This document shows, piece after piece, positions 24,195 to 36,131 of a stretch of 64,000 nucleotides of DNA (position 1 is the stretch's first letter; each line of letters begins with the position of its first letter). Origin of the DNA: Hippophae tibetana (lineage: Eukaryota; Streptophyta; Magnoliopsida; Rosales; Elaeagnaceae); the NCBI GenBank assembly GCA_037013495.1, contig CM072807.1, positions 13,705,001-13,769,000 on the forward strand, given 5' to 3'. The notes below the pieces were generated by a model, which was not told the origin of the DNA, did no database searches, and saw only the letters and a program-made list of their open reading frames with translations. Both the position numbers and the translations under genes were made by a program.

Positions 24195-26098
24195 CACCAA
24201 AAAGATACGTCTTGCTAAGACGTTAAACTAAGCGCTGGATGGGAGGCAACCCATCATGTTAGGTAATTTTTTTTTTGTTATTTGTTTTATTTACTTAATT
24301 TTATTGTTTATTTTAGTTTACTTGTATGTGAATAATTTTTAAATTTGTTAAAACTAAAATATTTGTTGAGATGTTAGAAGTTCACAGCGATCTGTCTGTA
24401 TACACTTTAATGATGAATATGATGGATGCACCTGCATTTCTTCATTACTACTTACACATTCTCAAGAAATAGGTAATCTTTCTCCTCTTTTCTCTTTATC
24501 TTTAATTTGCAGTTGTTACATTGAGGACAATGTAAGTTCTAGGTTGGGGGTGGTGAAAAGTTACCATGCTTAATAAAAAAATAAAAAATAAAAAATCTCA
24601 CAAAAATTTATCATTTCTTTAAATCAAATTTAAGTAAATAGTTAAGTCTTTGGTACTGTTAGATTAATTTTTTGAAAACATATCATGAAATATTTTGTAA
24701 TTATTTTTGATAATTAGTTAGTTTTTGTCATAACTAGTATTTCTTGATAAAATGTGGAAATTATATTAAACCCAAAATCGGTGTTTATGAATTTTTTAGT
24801 GGAGACTACCCTTGTGAGATATAATTTGAACCTAATTTCTTTTATTCAGAGTGAAATATATATTTTTTCTACTCCAAACACATTTCTTATTTATTCAAAA
24901 GTTTAGATGATCTCTATAGGTAGTAGCATTGAATGTATGAATTTTTTTTCTCATCTTAATAGAGTATCATATATTTTTGATTATTATTTTTGTTTAGATT
25001 AAACGATTTGAGTAGAAATGGATAGTATATGCTTATATCTCATTCATGCATGACTGCTACAAAAACAAAAAGACATATCTGGGGTTACCTAAACCAAGCT
25101 CAAACAGAAAAGCCACAAAATTAACCACTCACCAAAATCCAAAAAAATGTACAATCTGTACATGGGTTGACTCTCTAAAAAAATACATATATATATATAA
25201 AAAAAATGTATAGAGAGATAAAAAAATAGTATCATCTACATACTATGACCCATATTGCCAACAAAGTTGTGAGTAAAGGTTAAATACAAAAGAAAGATAT
25301 AGGAAGTAATTCCCTAAAAAAAAAAAAAAAAGTCATTGCAATTTCTTCATTTATAAAAAGCATATATCTTGAAATTCTTTCTTAATGAGTTTGATTTATG
25401 CATGAAAATAATTTTTATATATGATATCTTTATAATTTATACATTCGATTCCTTTCATGAGATCAATGTTAAAATAACACTTTGAGCCTTTATTCTTTAT
25501 ACATATGCGAACATATTAGTTCATTTCTATACATCAACTCTTTCGCATATAAATTAGTATGAGTGTTTGAACCCATAGGATTCAGTGCTTTGAGAGTATT
25601 GACTTGTGAGGAATAGAGTCGAAGCGAATACTGATTCATGACACTGAAATTGGGTAAAATTAAATTGATACATTTTTGAAATGAAATATGAAAATGATTT
25701 TCGACTAATTATTATAATAAAATCATGATTGTTTAGAGAGATTAAAATAACTTATGCTTGAGATTTTAATTATGATCTTAAAGGAGATTAAAAAGTATGA
25801 GATATTTTTGTGATATGTTGTGTTCTTTTATTCTTAAATTAATTTTTGATTGTGTTGTAATTTTAATTTTTGATTTGATTGTTTTTATCTTTACATTTAG
25901 TTCAATGTTTGTGGGTATCATTACTGAAAACCCTCACGAGACTCAAACTCGTCCACTAGGGCAACCTAGGGGTTTAACGGCTTGTTGCATAGGCTAAATG
26001 CAACCGTTTCAATCCACGAAAGTGATTTAGGATAGTTTAATTTTTAGCTTTTATCGCTTCTCTTGCTAAGAGACTAGCAAGAAGCTGGTTGGGGGTTG
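24195..26098 (+). other. 3' non-coding region of the Athila element
   Basis: It begins with the two-hairpin module (24208-24222 and 24239-24254) after the pol stop, then is AT-rich without a credible gene. An env-like gene, present in some Athila elements, is not seen. A 66-residue hydrophobic frame at 25797-25997 is not conserved in the related fragment at about 39700. The polypurine tract GGTTGGGGGTTG (26087-26098) directly precedes the 3' LTR. Confidence 0.75.
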
Positions 26099-28084
26099 TG
26101 ATGAGTGCTCAAAAAGCACTAAAATAACCATGATTTTATGTACCTTAATTGATTAAAAATACATATATTTATATGTTTTATCATATATTTATATAAATTT
26201 GTCTTTTTCGGAATCACGGGTATTTTTATTGTTTTTCAGGTATTTTGGCTTAAAAACGCAATGTAAAGACTCAAAGAGGAATATTTGAAGCAATACATCA
26301 CAAATATATCAATAAATAAGTGAGAAAAGGTCAACACACATGGAAAAATCGGACGAAATGGGTCAAAAAGGTCAAAAATGTCAAAAAGACGGAAATCGCG
26401 CGCCGCAGCCCAGCCGTGCGCGTAGCCCAGCGCCCCAGCGCCCCACTCCGCGCGCGCCCGCGCGCGCTGGCACTGTTCACGCGCGCCGAGCTGCGCGCAG
26501 CGCCCCAGCAGCCCCCCTCCGCGCGCCCAACGCGTTTTCGTCCCATTTTTCACGTGCAGCCGCCCTTGTGACGTCATGCTGACGTCATTGATGACATCAG
26601 CAATTCCAATACGCGTTTTTACATTTTTTAATATTTTTTTTAACATTTTTTTACTCATTTTTTCTCTCCATCCTCACCTATAAATACCCCCCTTCCCTTC
26701 ACTTCAAATCACACCTTAAAAACTCACTTCTCTCTTCTTTCTTTCTCTCATTTCTTAGTTTTTAGTTTCTTTCTAAGTTTCTAAGCTTTTCTTAGTTTTT
26801 CTCTTAGTTTTTAGTTCAATTCTCTTAGGTTTAGTGTTCTTCTCTTTTTGAGAGGAACTTGTAATGTTTTTGTAATAATTTAGATTTTTGATTCAATATA
26901 TGGAAGTGCAAATTCCACTCGGAGGTTTTCTAGCAACGGGAATATCATCGAAGTTCTGTAAGGATTTTATTTTCTTTACAGTTATTTTTATGCTTTATTC
27001 TTACATGTTATATTCAACTTGTCTATGGTTAAATTTAACTATGCTAGCTGATTAGTAAAAATGATGTAATAACGACGTTGTTATGCTTGCGAAATATTAA
27101 ATAGGCAAAAATCTTTAAAATGAATTGATTTTGTTTTTATTCAAGATTTTATATTAAGAATGTTAGAGAGAAATATATTATTTTTCATTACAAACTTAAA
27201 CCTGAAAATTAGATTTTAAGGTTTAGTTATCCGGTCTAATTTAGAGTAGTGCTCTTTTATTTGTTGGTACAATCGCCCGGTAGTTAGAGTGAAACTCTAT
27301 TTCAAAAGTTTTTTATAAGAATTATTATGTGAAAATGTATTGACAACATGTTTTCAATAGTGGTTTTAAAACTTGAAAGTTAGTACTCGGATAATTAAAT
27401 TCTTATGTTTAATTTGGACACCTTGAATAATGTTTAAATTGTCTAACCCCACCAAAGGTGGCATTTAAATGGTTCATTTTCAATCTCTTAGAAAAAGGAA
27501 TTAATTTAATTAAGCATATTAGTTATCAACCCCACCCATAGGTGTTAATTGATTTGTTTAGTTAACAAAGAATATCTAACCCCACCAAAGGTGGTATTTA
27601 TATAAAAAAGAGAGAATCAATAAAATATCAATTTATATCTTTAATAACCTAGTTAATATGAGCAAGCATAATTAATTTAGTTATTATATCCATAAATACT
27701 CCGCTAATATAAATGATAAAAATTTGCATGAACATTTATTGAATCCGTATATATGTTTATTTTTAGATAATTATTTATTGAATTTGTATCTATGTTTATT
27801 TTTATGTTATTAGATTATATTTAATTAATCTGTATATATATGTTTATTTTATATCATTAGATTAGGAACACAAAAACCAAACTATCGTGACAGGATGTTT
27901 AGGATTTAATTTCGTTTTTAAAAGTTTGAATAATAAATTATAAACCACATACATTCCTTCCTTAGATCGACCTTGGGAGTATACTTATCATTTTCTTCGA
28001 AATGATTTGTGCACTTGCGAGAGTTTTATAAATATTAAAACCAAAGTATTTGCGGGAATCGGCGATGCCGGTTTTCGTTCATCA
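26099..28084 (+). repeat. 3' LTR of the Athila element
   Basis: Nearly the same as the 5' LTR. By eye the differences cluster in the GC-rich tract (26396-26540), plus a 10-base length difference in the TTCTTAG-type repeat near 26760. The TATA box is at about 26679. The target duplication CTCTA follows at 28085-28089. Confidence 0.95.
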
Positions 28085-28317
28085 CTCTATTATTTTAATT
28101 AGATCACGATCATTTAATAATAATGACTACATAAATTTATTTATATTTAAGTAAATTTTATAGTTTAATTTATGGTCATGGTTATTGATAAAACCGAGAC
28201 CATATAGTATGTTTATAGTCTCAGTTTTTAAATAACTGAAGTCAAAACCCTATGACCTCGATTTTTTAAAAAATTAAGGTTAAATTTTCGAGGCTATATG
28301 TATATATTGTAGTAGTG

Positions 28318-29301
28318 TTAACTCATTCAAATTCCAGTAACCATTTGCATTAATATTTATGGCACATTAACAAATTGCAAGAACAATTTTTTTTAATAAT
28401 TTTAAAAATCTTAAGCAATTATATTTATGTGTGTAGTTTAGAAAAGAATTTTATTTCAAACAAGGTTTCAAAGGATTCAAGAATAAGGTCAGAGTAGCTA
28501 CATTTTTTCTTTTCTTTTTGCAAGTTCAACTCACAAAATATACTTTATTATTTATTATAATGCATTTCACTTATCTTAAATTTCATATATTTATTGGAAT
28601 ATTCATAAATAACATTTACCCTCTATTTTCCTATTTTATTGAGTTATGTAGTAGAAAATCAAAAACATGTAATAGAAGGCAGGCAATTTAAATTGATGTA
28701 CTTAAATGGTTTCTTATAAAGGTTTTATGTGATACATTAATGGGTTTGAAATGTTTTTAGGAATAAGATCTAAGTCCTAATATATGGGATAAATCTCGAA
28801 CTCTAGGTCTTAGAATTAACACAAAAATAATCATTCATGTATTAATTGACCAAACATTTTACTTTAAAAAAAATCATAAATATGTGTAAATTCAATTATA
28901 AGATTTAATAAGAGATAATCATTTAGTGCAACAAATGAGATCGTTAAAGAAAAATAATTTACAAACAAGAATACAAGCAAATGAAAAAAAAAATCATGAT
29001 TACAATTAGCGTGCAATTGCGAGAAAATATGAGAACCTTTACGTTTCTCCATCAGAAGCATCTTTTCTCATTGTGATACTACCATGTGAGCACATATATC
29101 ATATTCAACACACTTGACTCAAGTTTGTATTGAAATGAAGATTCAAAACATCATTAAGTTTATAGTATAAAACTCATTCTTTCTTCTAAAGTATTTAATG
29201 ATTTATCAATATTGAAAATTGTATATTTAGTTTCAAATTAATTAGTCAAAATGTAGTGTTTAAGGTTGGGTGATTTCATTTTCTTAGGACACCTATCTTT
29301 T
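28318..29301. other. AT-rich DNA without a recognisable gene
   Basis: Begins with the TTA flank of the outer CACTA-like element. I see no long frame with codon-like character and no complete repeat. A 65-residue minus-strand frame near 28864-29061 has no recognisable feature. Confidence 0.55.
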
Positions 29302-29364
29302 GGGTGAGATATACTAGCATTATCGCACTAGATTTCATTAGAACTCTATAGTTTTCGCTTCCCG
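29302..29364 (+). pseudogene. 5S rRNA-like fragment, 5' half
   Basis: The sequence GGGTGAGATATACTAGCATT then ATCGCACTAGATTTCATTAG and AACTCTATAGTT follows the 5' half of plant 5S rRNA (GGGTGCGATCATACCAGCAC, then GGATCCCATCAGAACTCC) with many transitions. It loses similarity after about 29357. Confidence 0.5.
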
Positions 29365-29402
29365 ACTGGTGCATTATCTTTTTTATTTTCACCTTTTTTG
29401 AA

Positions 29403-29519
29403 GTGTGCCATCATCTTTCACTAACGCACTAAATCCCAACTAACTTCATAGTTAAGCATGCTTAAGTGAGAGTAGTAATAAGATGGGTAACCTCTTGAGA
29501 AATTCTCGTGTTGTACAAT
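29403..29519 (+). pseudogene. 5S rRNA pseudogene, near full length
   Basis: About 117 bases align end to end with plant 5S rRNA. Conserved blocks include TTCATAGTTAAGCATGCTTA, GTGAGAGTAGTAATAAGATG, GGTAACCTCTTGAGAAATTC and TCGTGTTG. Most changes are C-to-T or G-to-A, as expected for decay of methylated DNA. The internal polymerase III control region is recognisable but altered, and a T-run (29519-29523) follows. It could be a stray 5S copy or a piece of a 5S-carrying retroelement. Confidence 0.75.
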
Positions 29520-29532
29520 TTTTAGAAAATAA

Positions 29533-29606
29533 GCCCTCGTAGCTCAGTTGATTAGAGCATTCATCTTATGAGTTGAAGGTTGCAAATTCGAGCCCTATCG
29601 AGATCA
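29533..29606 (+). pseudogene. tRNA-like pseudogene, anticodon reads UAU (Ile-like)
   Basis: A 74-base tRNA-shaped unit. The acceptor strands GCCCTCG/CGAGATC pair at 5 of 7 positions. The D arm and A box (TAGCTCAGTTGATTAGAGC) are well kept. The anticodon loop CTTATGA gives TAT at 29567-29569. The T loop and B box (ATTCGAGCC) are kept, but the T stem pairs poorly. It lies 13 bases after the 5S-like sequence. The weak stems make a working tRNA unlikely. It may be the head of a SINE. Confidence 0.6.
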
Positions 29607-29718
29607 GTTCTTACTTCTTGGTACTTGGTAGTCTAGATATGTTTCTCTTGTCAACACTATCGATTATCTTTTAAAATTTATGTAACTTTAAAATTCAAAG
29701 TATTCAATAAGTATTTTT

Positions 29719-29762
29719 GGATGCGATTATACCAATACTAACCCATGGATCCCATTAAAATC
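29719..29762 (+). pseudogene. 5S rRNA-like fragment, 5' part
   Basis: GGATGCGATTATACCAATAC, then TAACCCATGGATCCCATTA, closely matches the first 45 or so bases of plant 5S rRNA. It then runs into a tRNA-like unit. Confidence 0.6.
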
Positions 29763-29875
29763 AAGATTGATTGTAGTTTAGGTGGTATGATTCTTCATCC
29801 CATCACCTTGGACTTAAGTTCGAATCTCATACTCATAATTTTCACTTATTTAATAATAATAATAATAATAATATG
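29763..29875 (+). mobile_element. SINE-like unit: tRNA-type A and B boxes and a TAA-repeat tail
   Basis: An A-box-like TAGTTTAGGTGG (29774-29785) and a B-box-like AGTTCGAATCT (29817-29827) are spaced as in tRNA-derived promoters. A (TAA)n tail follows at 29851-29874. Together with the preceding 5S-like piece this resembles a short interspersed element. I could not find a target duplication. Confidence 0.45.
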
Positions 29876-30438
29876 ACTTTAATGCCATTTTTTGGAAGAA
29901 GAAAATCAAAATGTAGTGTAGTTAATTATTATCATCAAATTTAATGCATCCATTTTAAACCTATATATTGATTTGAAACTTAAAATTTAATGAAAGATAT
30001 AACTAATTGAATGTAATATTTAATATTTTTTTTTATCTTAAAGACTTGTACTATAATAACTTATATTATAAGAGAATATCGATTAGACATGAATTTAAAC
30101 ACATCAATATAAATGGGTGTGAGAGTGTATAATTAGCTATTTTAAAAAATAATCTTCGCCAATTATTTTGCTTTTCTCTTCACTTCTTTTCTTAGTGGAC
30201 TTTTGCATTCTATTTGGTAGAAAAAAAACATTTTGCATTTTTTTGTCTAACTCTAACATTCTAGTTCTAGTTTCACAAAATGGTGACTATTCTACAATTA
30301 TTTTATTATTATTGTGACCGTTATTTTTAACGTATAAGTCCACTAACATATAAGCACCCTGATTTATTGTGTACTATTACAATAATGACCTATTAACTAA
30401 CTATATTTTCAATATGGCCTCAAGTATTTTATAATTAT
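29876..30438. other. AT-rich DNA, nothing recognised
   Basis: No frame, RNA gene or terminal repeat that I can support. It ends at the left LTR of a Copia element. Confidence 0.55.
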
Positions 30439-30835
30439 TGTAAGCATAATTTACGATCCAAAAGTGAAATAAACAAATTAAAGGGATCGACAACTTATAA
30501 AGTTAAGGATCTTAACTCCAATTATTGAAATTGTTCTCTAAGCTACAAAACAAACAAATTGTTATAAGGTCTTTGTGTTTGGTTTTTCTAAGCTCTCAAC
30601 AACAATCAGGTTAAATGGTGTATTTTGATGAAAAATATGTGTTGAGCTTAGGGACCATAACAACCTTTTATAGCCATGTTTCTCATCAAAGCTTCAGCAA
30701 CATTACCAATCTCCAGCCATTGAACGGATGAGTTATGGCTTTTCAATTACCAAAATGTATGAACCACACTAAATGATTCGGTAAATAAAAATAGATTAAA
30801 AATGAAATTGGAGAATAAACAATGAATCAGTTACA
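30439..30835 (-). repeat. 3' LTR of the decayed Copia element
   Basis: Pairs with 36132-36522; shared stretches include AATTTACGATCCAAAAGT and GTGTATTTTGATGAAAAAT. It is followed on the plus strand by the complement of the polypurine tract. Confidence 0.85.
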
Positions 30836-31128
30836 TTCCCCCACTTGCTCCAAACGTTCAACTTAATCCCATCAATTATCTTTCTTAAGAAATAAACACA
30901 TGTATCATGGCGATAGGTCCTCTAAGAGCGAGTATTTTCTTCCATGTATTACAATGTATTTAGTTTATCAAGTATTACAATTTATGTGGTAATAAAACTT
31001 AATAAATAAATTTTATATTTATTCTTAGTCCTATACGAATATATTTTCTCAAATAAATTAAGGTGCACATGAATATGATAAAATATCACAATATATAAGA
31101 GTTTCAGTAACAAACTGTATATATACAT

Positions 31129-34100
31129 TTACAAAGTAGAACCAATTCCCATTTTCTCTACATGATTCTTAAATTTCAGTGGTAGCATGCCTTTAATCAA
31201 AGGATTAGCAATCATCTCAGTGCTAACATGCTCATTGACCACTTTCTTTTCCTTAACACGTTCTCTTATGGCCAAGTATTTGACGTCAATGTGCTTAATA
31301 CGACTACCACTCTTGTTGTTCCTAGCCATAAATACAATACCTGAGTTGTCACAGTACAATTTCAATGATCTAGAGATAGAGTCAACTACTCTAAGCCCAG
31401 AAATGAAATTATTCAACCATACACGATGTGATGTAGCCTTAAATCATGACACAAGCTCAACTTTCATAGTGGAAATAGTAGTCAAGGTCTGCTTTGTACT
31501 CCTCTAAGACACAACTTCATTGATAAACATGAAAATGTAACTAGATGTTGATTTGCATGAATCAACACAACCACCAAAGTCTACATCGAAGTAGCCAATC
31601 ACTTCTATATCGTCGATTCATCTATACATAAGCATATAGTCATTGGTTCCTTGAAGGTACCTCATCACTTTCTTTGTAGTTCTCAAATGATTCAAACCTG
31701 GATTACTTTGATATAATCCCAACATTCCAACAACAAATGCAATGTCAAGCTTGGTGTAAACCTGAGCATACATCAAGATTTTGATAGCAGAAGCATATGT
31801 AATGTTCTTCATTTTTTTTCTTTCAAAATCATTCTTTGGGAAAACTTATCATCCTTTACAATGGGAGCAACACTTGGTGAACAATCTTTCATTAAAAATC
31901 TCACTAAAAATGTATTGATATTGGTTTCTTGAGACAAGCCTAAGATGTCTTGAAGTCTGTCTCTGTGGATCTTAATGTCAATGACATAAGATGCCTCACA
32001 CATATCTTTCATATCAAAATGTTTAGAAAGGAATTGTTTTAACTCGTGTAGCAAACCCTTATCATTGGTTGCAAGAAAAATGTCATCCACATATAGAATC
32101 AAAAAATATATCTTACTCTCAATAACCTTCTCATATATACATTGATCCGTGGGATTTTCAAAAAATACGAATGAATAAATTACTCCATGGAATTTAAAAT
32201 ACCATTGGCGTGATGCTTGTTTTAGTTCGGATATGGACTTATTAAGCTTACAAACCAAATGCTCACCATCACTAGAGAGAAATCCTTCAAATTATTTCAT
32301 ATAAACCTCTTCTTCTAGATCTCCATTGAGAAATGCTATTTTCACATCCATATGTTGCATCTCAAGGACAAAATGGGCTACTAATGCCAATATAATGTGC
32401 AAGGAATCTTTCTTAGATACAGGGGATAAAGTATATATATAATCAATTTCTTCTTTTTGAGTGAATCCCTTATTAACTAATCTGGCCTTGTACCTTTCTA
32501 TGTTTCATAACAAGTCTTTCTTTGTCTTAAAAACCCATTTACATCCAATGGATTTTGCACCATTGGGAAACTTAACAAGGTTCCAAACTCCATTACTCTT
32601 CATGGAACTCATCTCATCCTTTATAGCATCATACCACAATTCAAACTCTTTACAACTCATGGCTTGTGAAAAAGATTCAGGGTCATTCTTAACTCCAATG
32701 TTACAGTCAAATTATTATAGATACATAACATAATCACTAAAAAATGTTGATATTTTAGTTATATTAGATCTTCTTAATGTCGCACCATTATTTTCTTGGG
32801 AAGTATGAGGTTCAACTTGTTGTTCAGAAGTTTCAAGAATCTCCTAAACAGTTTGATCAATTGGAATGTTGTTAACAAATTGTGGAATTTCAACGATTAA
32901 TTGTTCAACACCTTCTTGTACTTGAGGGGTGTCGTGAACAACAATTAATCTATCTCTCAAAGTGGAAGGTTGATACTCTAAATGACCAGTATTAGAAACT
33001 ATATTCCTGATTTGGTCACTCCTATTGATAAGGTCATACTCAAGAAACTTTGCATTTCTTAATTCCATAAACTTAGTGCTGTGAAATGGACAATAAAATC
33101 TATACCCCTTAGACCATTTGACATATCCAACAAAATACCCAATAATTCTCCCTGTATCTAGCTTATTCTCTTGTGGATTATAAATCCTCACTTCATACGG
33201 GCATCCCAAAACATATATATGTCGTAAACTCGGTTTCCAACATTTCCATAATTCAAATGGAGCTTTGAGATAGCCTTAATTAGAACTCAGTTTAATATAT
33301 ATATATAGCCATATTTAAAGCTTCATTCCATAAGGATTTATGAAAATTGAAGTAGTTAAGCATACTCTGCACCATGTCCAATAATGTTCAGTTTCTCCTT
33401 TCTACTGCACCATTCTGGTATAATGAACTAAGCATAGTGTATTGGCAACTATCTCATGCACTTGAAGAAACTTAGTAAACGGACCAGGCACTTGTCCATT
33501 CTTAGTATATCTACCATAATATTCATCACCTCTATCTGATCTCACAAACTTTATTTACTTTCTGCATCGTTTCTCTACTTTAGCCTTAAAGATCTTGAAG
33601 GCATCTAATCCTTTGTTCTTATTATAAAGCATGTAAAGATACATATATTGAAAAAACCATTAATAAATTTTATAAAATATTTCTGACCTTATCTGTACAT
33701 GTTTGGACAACATATATCAGAAGGTACAAGTCTTGAAATAGAAATCAAGTTTCTAGATAAACTTGGAACATAAAAAGTCTTTTCTAATTATAAAAAAACC
33801 ACCACTTAAAATTAAACTACATGTCCCTACAACCTTCACATGCAAGTCTATCTTGTTACAGGATAAGATGTCCTACTCACTTCCCACTGGCTTCTATAGG
33901 TTTCGCATACCCTACAAGGAGTTTGCAATATGGATTATAGATTTAGAATCAATCCACAAGGTGTTAATATTAACATTAACCATATTAGATTCATAACAAA
34001 CAAACAAAGTTGGATTACCTTTATCCTCAAGAAATTTTTAAAATTTGATACATTCCTTCTTCATGTGTCCCTTCTTTTTACAAAAGAAACATTTGGCTTC

Positions 34101-34800
34101 TTTCATAATATCAACCTAAAGTGGAACTTTCCCTTTCCCTTTCTATTTGTTTTAAGATTTTCCTTTCCTGCACATTGTAGCCAACATTGAACTTCCATCA
34201 AGCTTCATAACAAGCCTCCCTTCCTCTCGAACATATATAATCATTAGTTTATTGATTGACCATTTATCCTTATGTGTGTTGTACGAGATTTTGAATGACC
34301 CGTACTGTTGTGAGAGAGTGTTCAGGATATAGTGCACCAAGAAGGATTCTGACATCTCAACCTCAAGATTCTTAAGTTGAGTTGAGCCACAATGTTCCTC
34401 ATTTTCATAATGTGCTCGTGTACATCTTTCACACTAGTGATTTTAGGGAAGAAAACTTCATTATAAGGGTGCTTGTCATAGCCTTATCTGAAGTGACGAA
34501 CTTATCATCAATGGCTTTTAGTAGGTTCCAAACATTGTTATACTGATCAACAAAACCACGAATACAGTAGAGATCTTAGTCTTAATGAACATCATGTTAA
34601 TGTGATTAGATTACTTCCATTGTTCATAAAGCATAATATTTGTTGGAGTATTGATTTCAGTAATTTTAGGTGGTTCGTTTTTCCTAATAGCATAATCAAT
34701 ATCCATCCACCCTAGACGAAGTAGAATTCTTTCTTTCAATACTTTATAATTATCCCTTTTCAATTCGGGAATGCCACAAAGAATATAAGAGAAATTCATA
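31129..34800 (-). pseudogene. Broken Copia gag-pol
   Basis: Reading right to left: Gag (34800-34152, including CGIPELKRDNYKVLKER and a later chain broken by stops), an intact-looking CCHC knuckle (CFFCKKKGHMKKEC, about 34041-34095), integrase remnants (near 33400, a QNGAVERRN-like stretch), and an integrase C-terminal part (33209-32844). Reverse transcriptase follows (32258-31618, with LYVDDIFLATND as the catalytic motif), then RNase H (31416-31129, with LYCDNSGIVFMARN). Many stops and frame changes lie between them, so no working polyprotein can be made. The order gag, integrase, RT, RNase H is that of Copia. Confidence 0.88.
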
Positions 34801-36131
34801 AGCTGTGAAGTTGCAATTAAAGATTATATGCTTATTAAAATTTGAGACTTAAAAAAAGTCATTCTTTACCAATGTAAATCATGGAAAAATATGAATCTAG
34901 TGACATAAAACTTGACTATGGGCTAAAGTTTTAATTCAATTAGATTCATCTTAACTTTACAATAAAACTATCAAATTATATTCTTTTTCCTAATCCGAGT
35001 GAGTAAATTAGAAAATATATTTTGATATTCTGTCTTAATTAATCACACAAAATATAATAAAACTTTCTATGCGATAAGATTTATTGTATCACATAATTAA
35101 TATTTATTTTCTAAATAAGATCCTAAATAAACCTTATTGTAGTTTTAATTAATTAAAGATGATTTAGCTACTCACTAATTAATTAAACTATATGAATAAC
35201 TTAAACATTAACTAAATCCTTAGGCTCAATTATTGCATAAAATCATAAGCAATATTAATTTAATTTCAAATGTACAAATAATATCTAACTTAAGATTGCA
35301 TGTATAAAGAAATGATAATAAATTATACAAGCAAAATAAATAATATAAGTACAAATTAAATTCATAAATAGCCATTAACAATTAATTTCATTATGCATAA
35401 ATTATTTAACCAAATTTCATATGTATAATTAATTACAAAATTTATATATACAAATATAAAAACAAATAATTTAAGCATAATAAATTTAAAAAATTAATCA
35501 TAAATAAATTTTAATGTGCTAAAAATTATTTAAACAAATATCACATGTATATTAAATAACAATATTCTACACATAACAAACTTAAGTTACATAAATTAAT
35601 AACATTAAAATTATAATTTAATTCAGCATTAAAATTAGCCAAAAATTTAAATTATGATTTTTTTATTCTTGAAACAACAAGTCATTTACTCTTCATGGCC
35701 AAAAATGATTAGTCATTTGGTCTTCAACCTCAAACTTGGTCACGTGACCCAATTTCAACCCGAATAGAGCCCTGATTGTTTCTTGCAATTCTGCCGATAA
35801 AAAATGGCATTTTTTTATCAAAATTATTAGAATTATATTTTCTAGTGATTCATGATCTCAATTTGAATCAAAAACGTAAAAATAAAAAAATAGTAATTCC
35901 AAAATTTCAATGAACACGAACGGTAAATTAAATGATGTTGTTTTATGGTTTTTCATGTTTTAATTCATAAAATCATTTGAATATCAGTATTGAAATAATT
36001 TATAATTTTCATACGCATCAAAACCGAGTCAAATAAAAAACCCAATTTCATAGTGCTACGGTGAAATAGAGAAAAACAGAGATGCATATAAACTTATCAA
36101 GGTAGAGGTAATATGATGCTCTGATACAAAA
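34801..36131. other. Leader-side non-coding part of the decayed Copia element
   Basis: Very AT-rich DNA between the gag remnant and the right LTR, with no supported frame. The stretch 35640-36055 is less repetitive but has no recognisable product. The primer site is at its right end. Confidence 0.5.

Larger units (their letters stand above)
12604..28084 (+). mobile_element. Athila-type Ty3/gypsy LTR retrotransposon, 15.5 kb, with a nested solo LTR
   Basis: Two direct LTRs of nearly 2 kb (12604-14587, 26099-28084) begin TGATGAGTGCTC and end TTCGTTCATCA, flanked by the target duplication CTCTA (12599-12603 and 28085-28089). A primer site matching tRNA-Asp lies six bases inside the left LTR. 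A polypurine tract (GGTTGGGGGTTG) abuts the right one. The coding part holds two gag genes, protease, reverse transcriptase, RNase H and integrase in gypsy order. The gag and pol sequences and the tRNA-Asp primer fit the Athila group. I see no env-like gene in the 1.9 kb between integrase and the right LTR. A solo LTR of a related subfamily splits the reverse transcriptase. The LTRs are nearly the same outside a GC-rich tract, so insertion is fairly recent. Confidence 0.95.
1119..28317. mobile_element. Old non-autonomous CACTA-like element hosting nested insertions
   Basis: The left end starts CATTACTACAATACATGCAT at 1119 and the right end, read in reverse, starts CACTACTACAATATATACAT at 28317. 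Both ends continue with matching subterminal sequence: a TCTATGACCTCAGTTAT-like stretch and a GACTATAAACATAC stretch in each. Both are flanked outside by TTA (1116-1118 and 28318-28320), the 3-bp duplication expected of CACTA elements. Taking out the inner CACTA (2628-11463) and the Athila (12604-28084) leaves about 2.9 kb with no transposase, so the element would be non-autonomous. The left CACTA has become CATTA, a C-to-T change. Alternative: two unrelated fragments of the same family that happen to face each other. The opposed orientation, shared TTA and clean inner insertions favour one element. Confidence 0.6.

Noticed and set aside
25797-25997. Hydrophobic 66-codon frame as a possible env-like or membrane protein
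   Set aside because: The matching region near 39700 has a stop early in the frame, and no env features are seen.
29533-29606. Working tRNA-Ile gene
   Set aside because: The T stem pairs poorly, and the acceptor and anticodon stems carry mismatches.
29302-29765. Cassandra TRIM
   Set aside because: It carries 5S-like blocks, but I could not find the paired LTR ends, primer site or polypurine tract. Kept as an alternative only.
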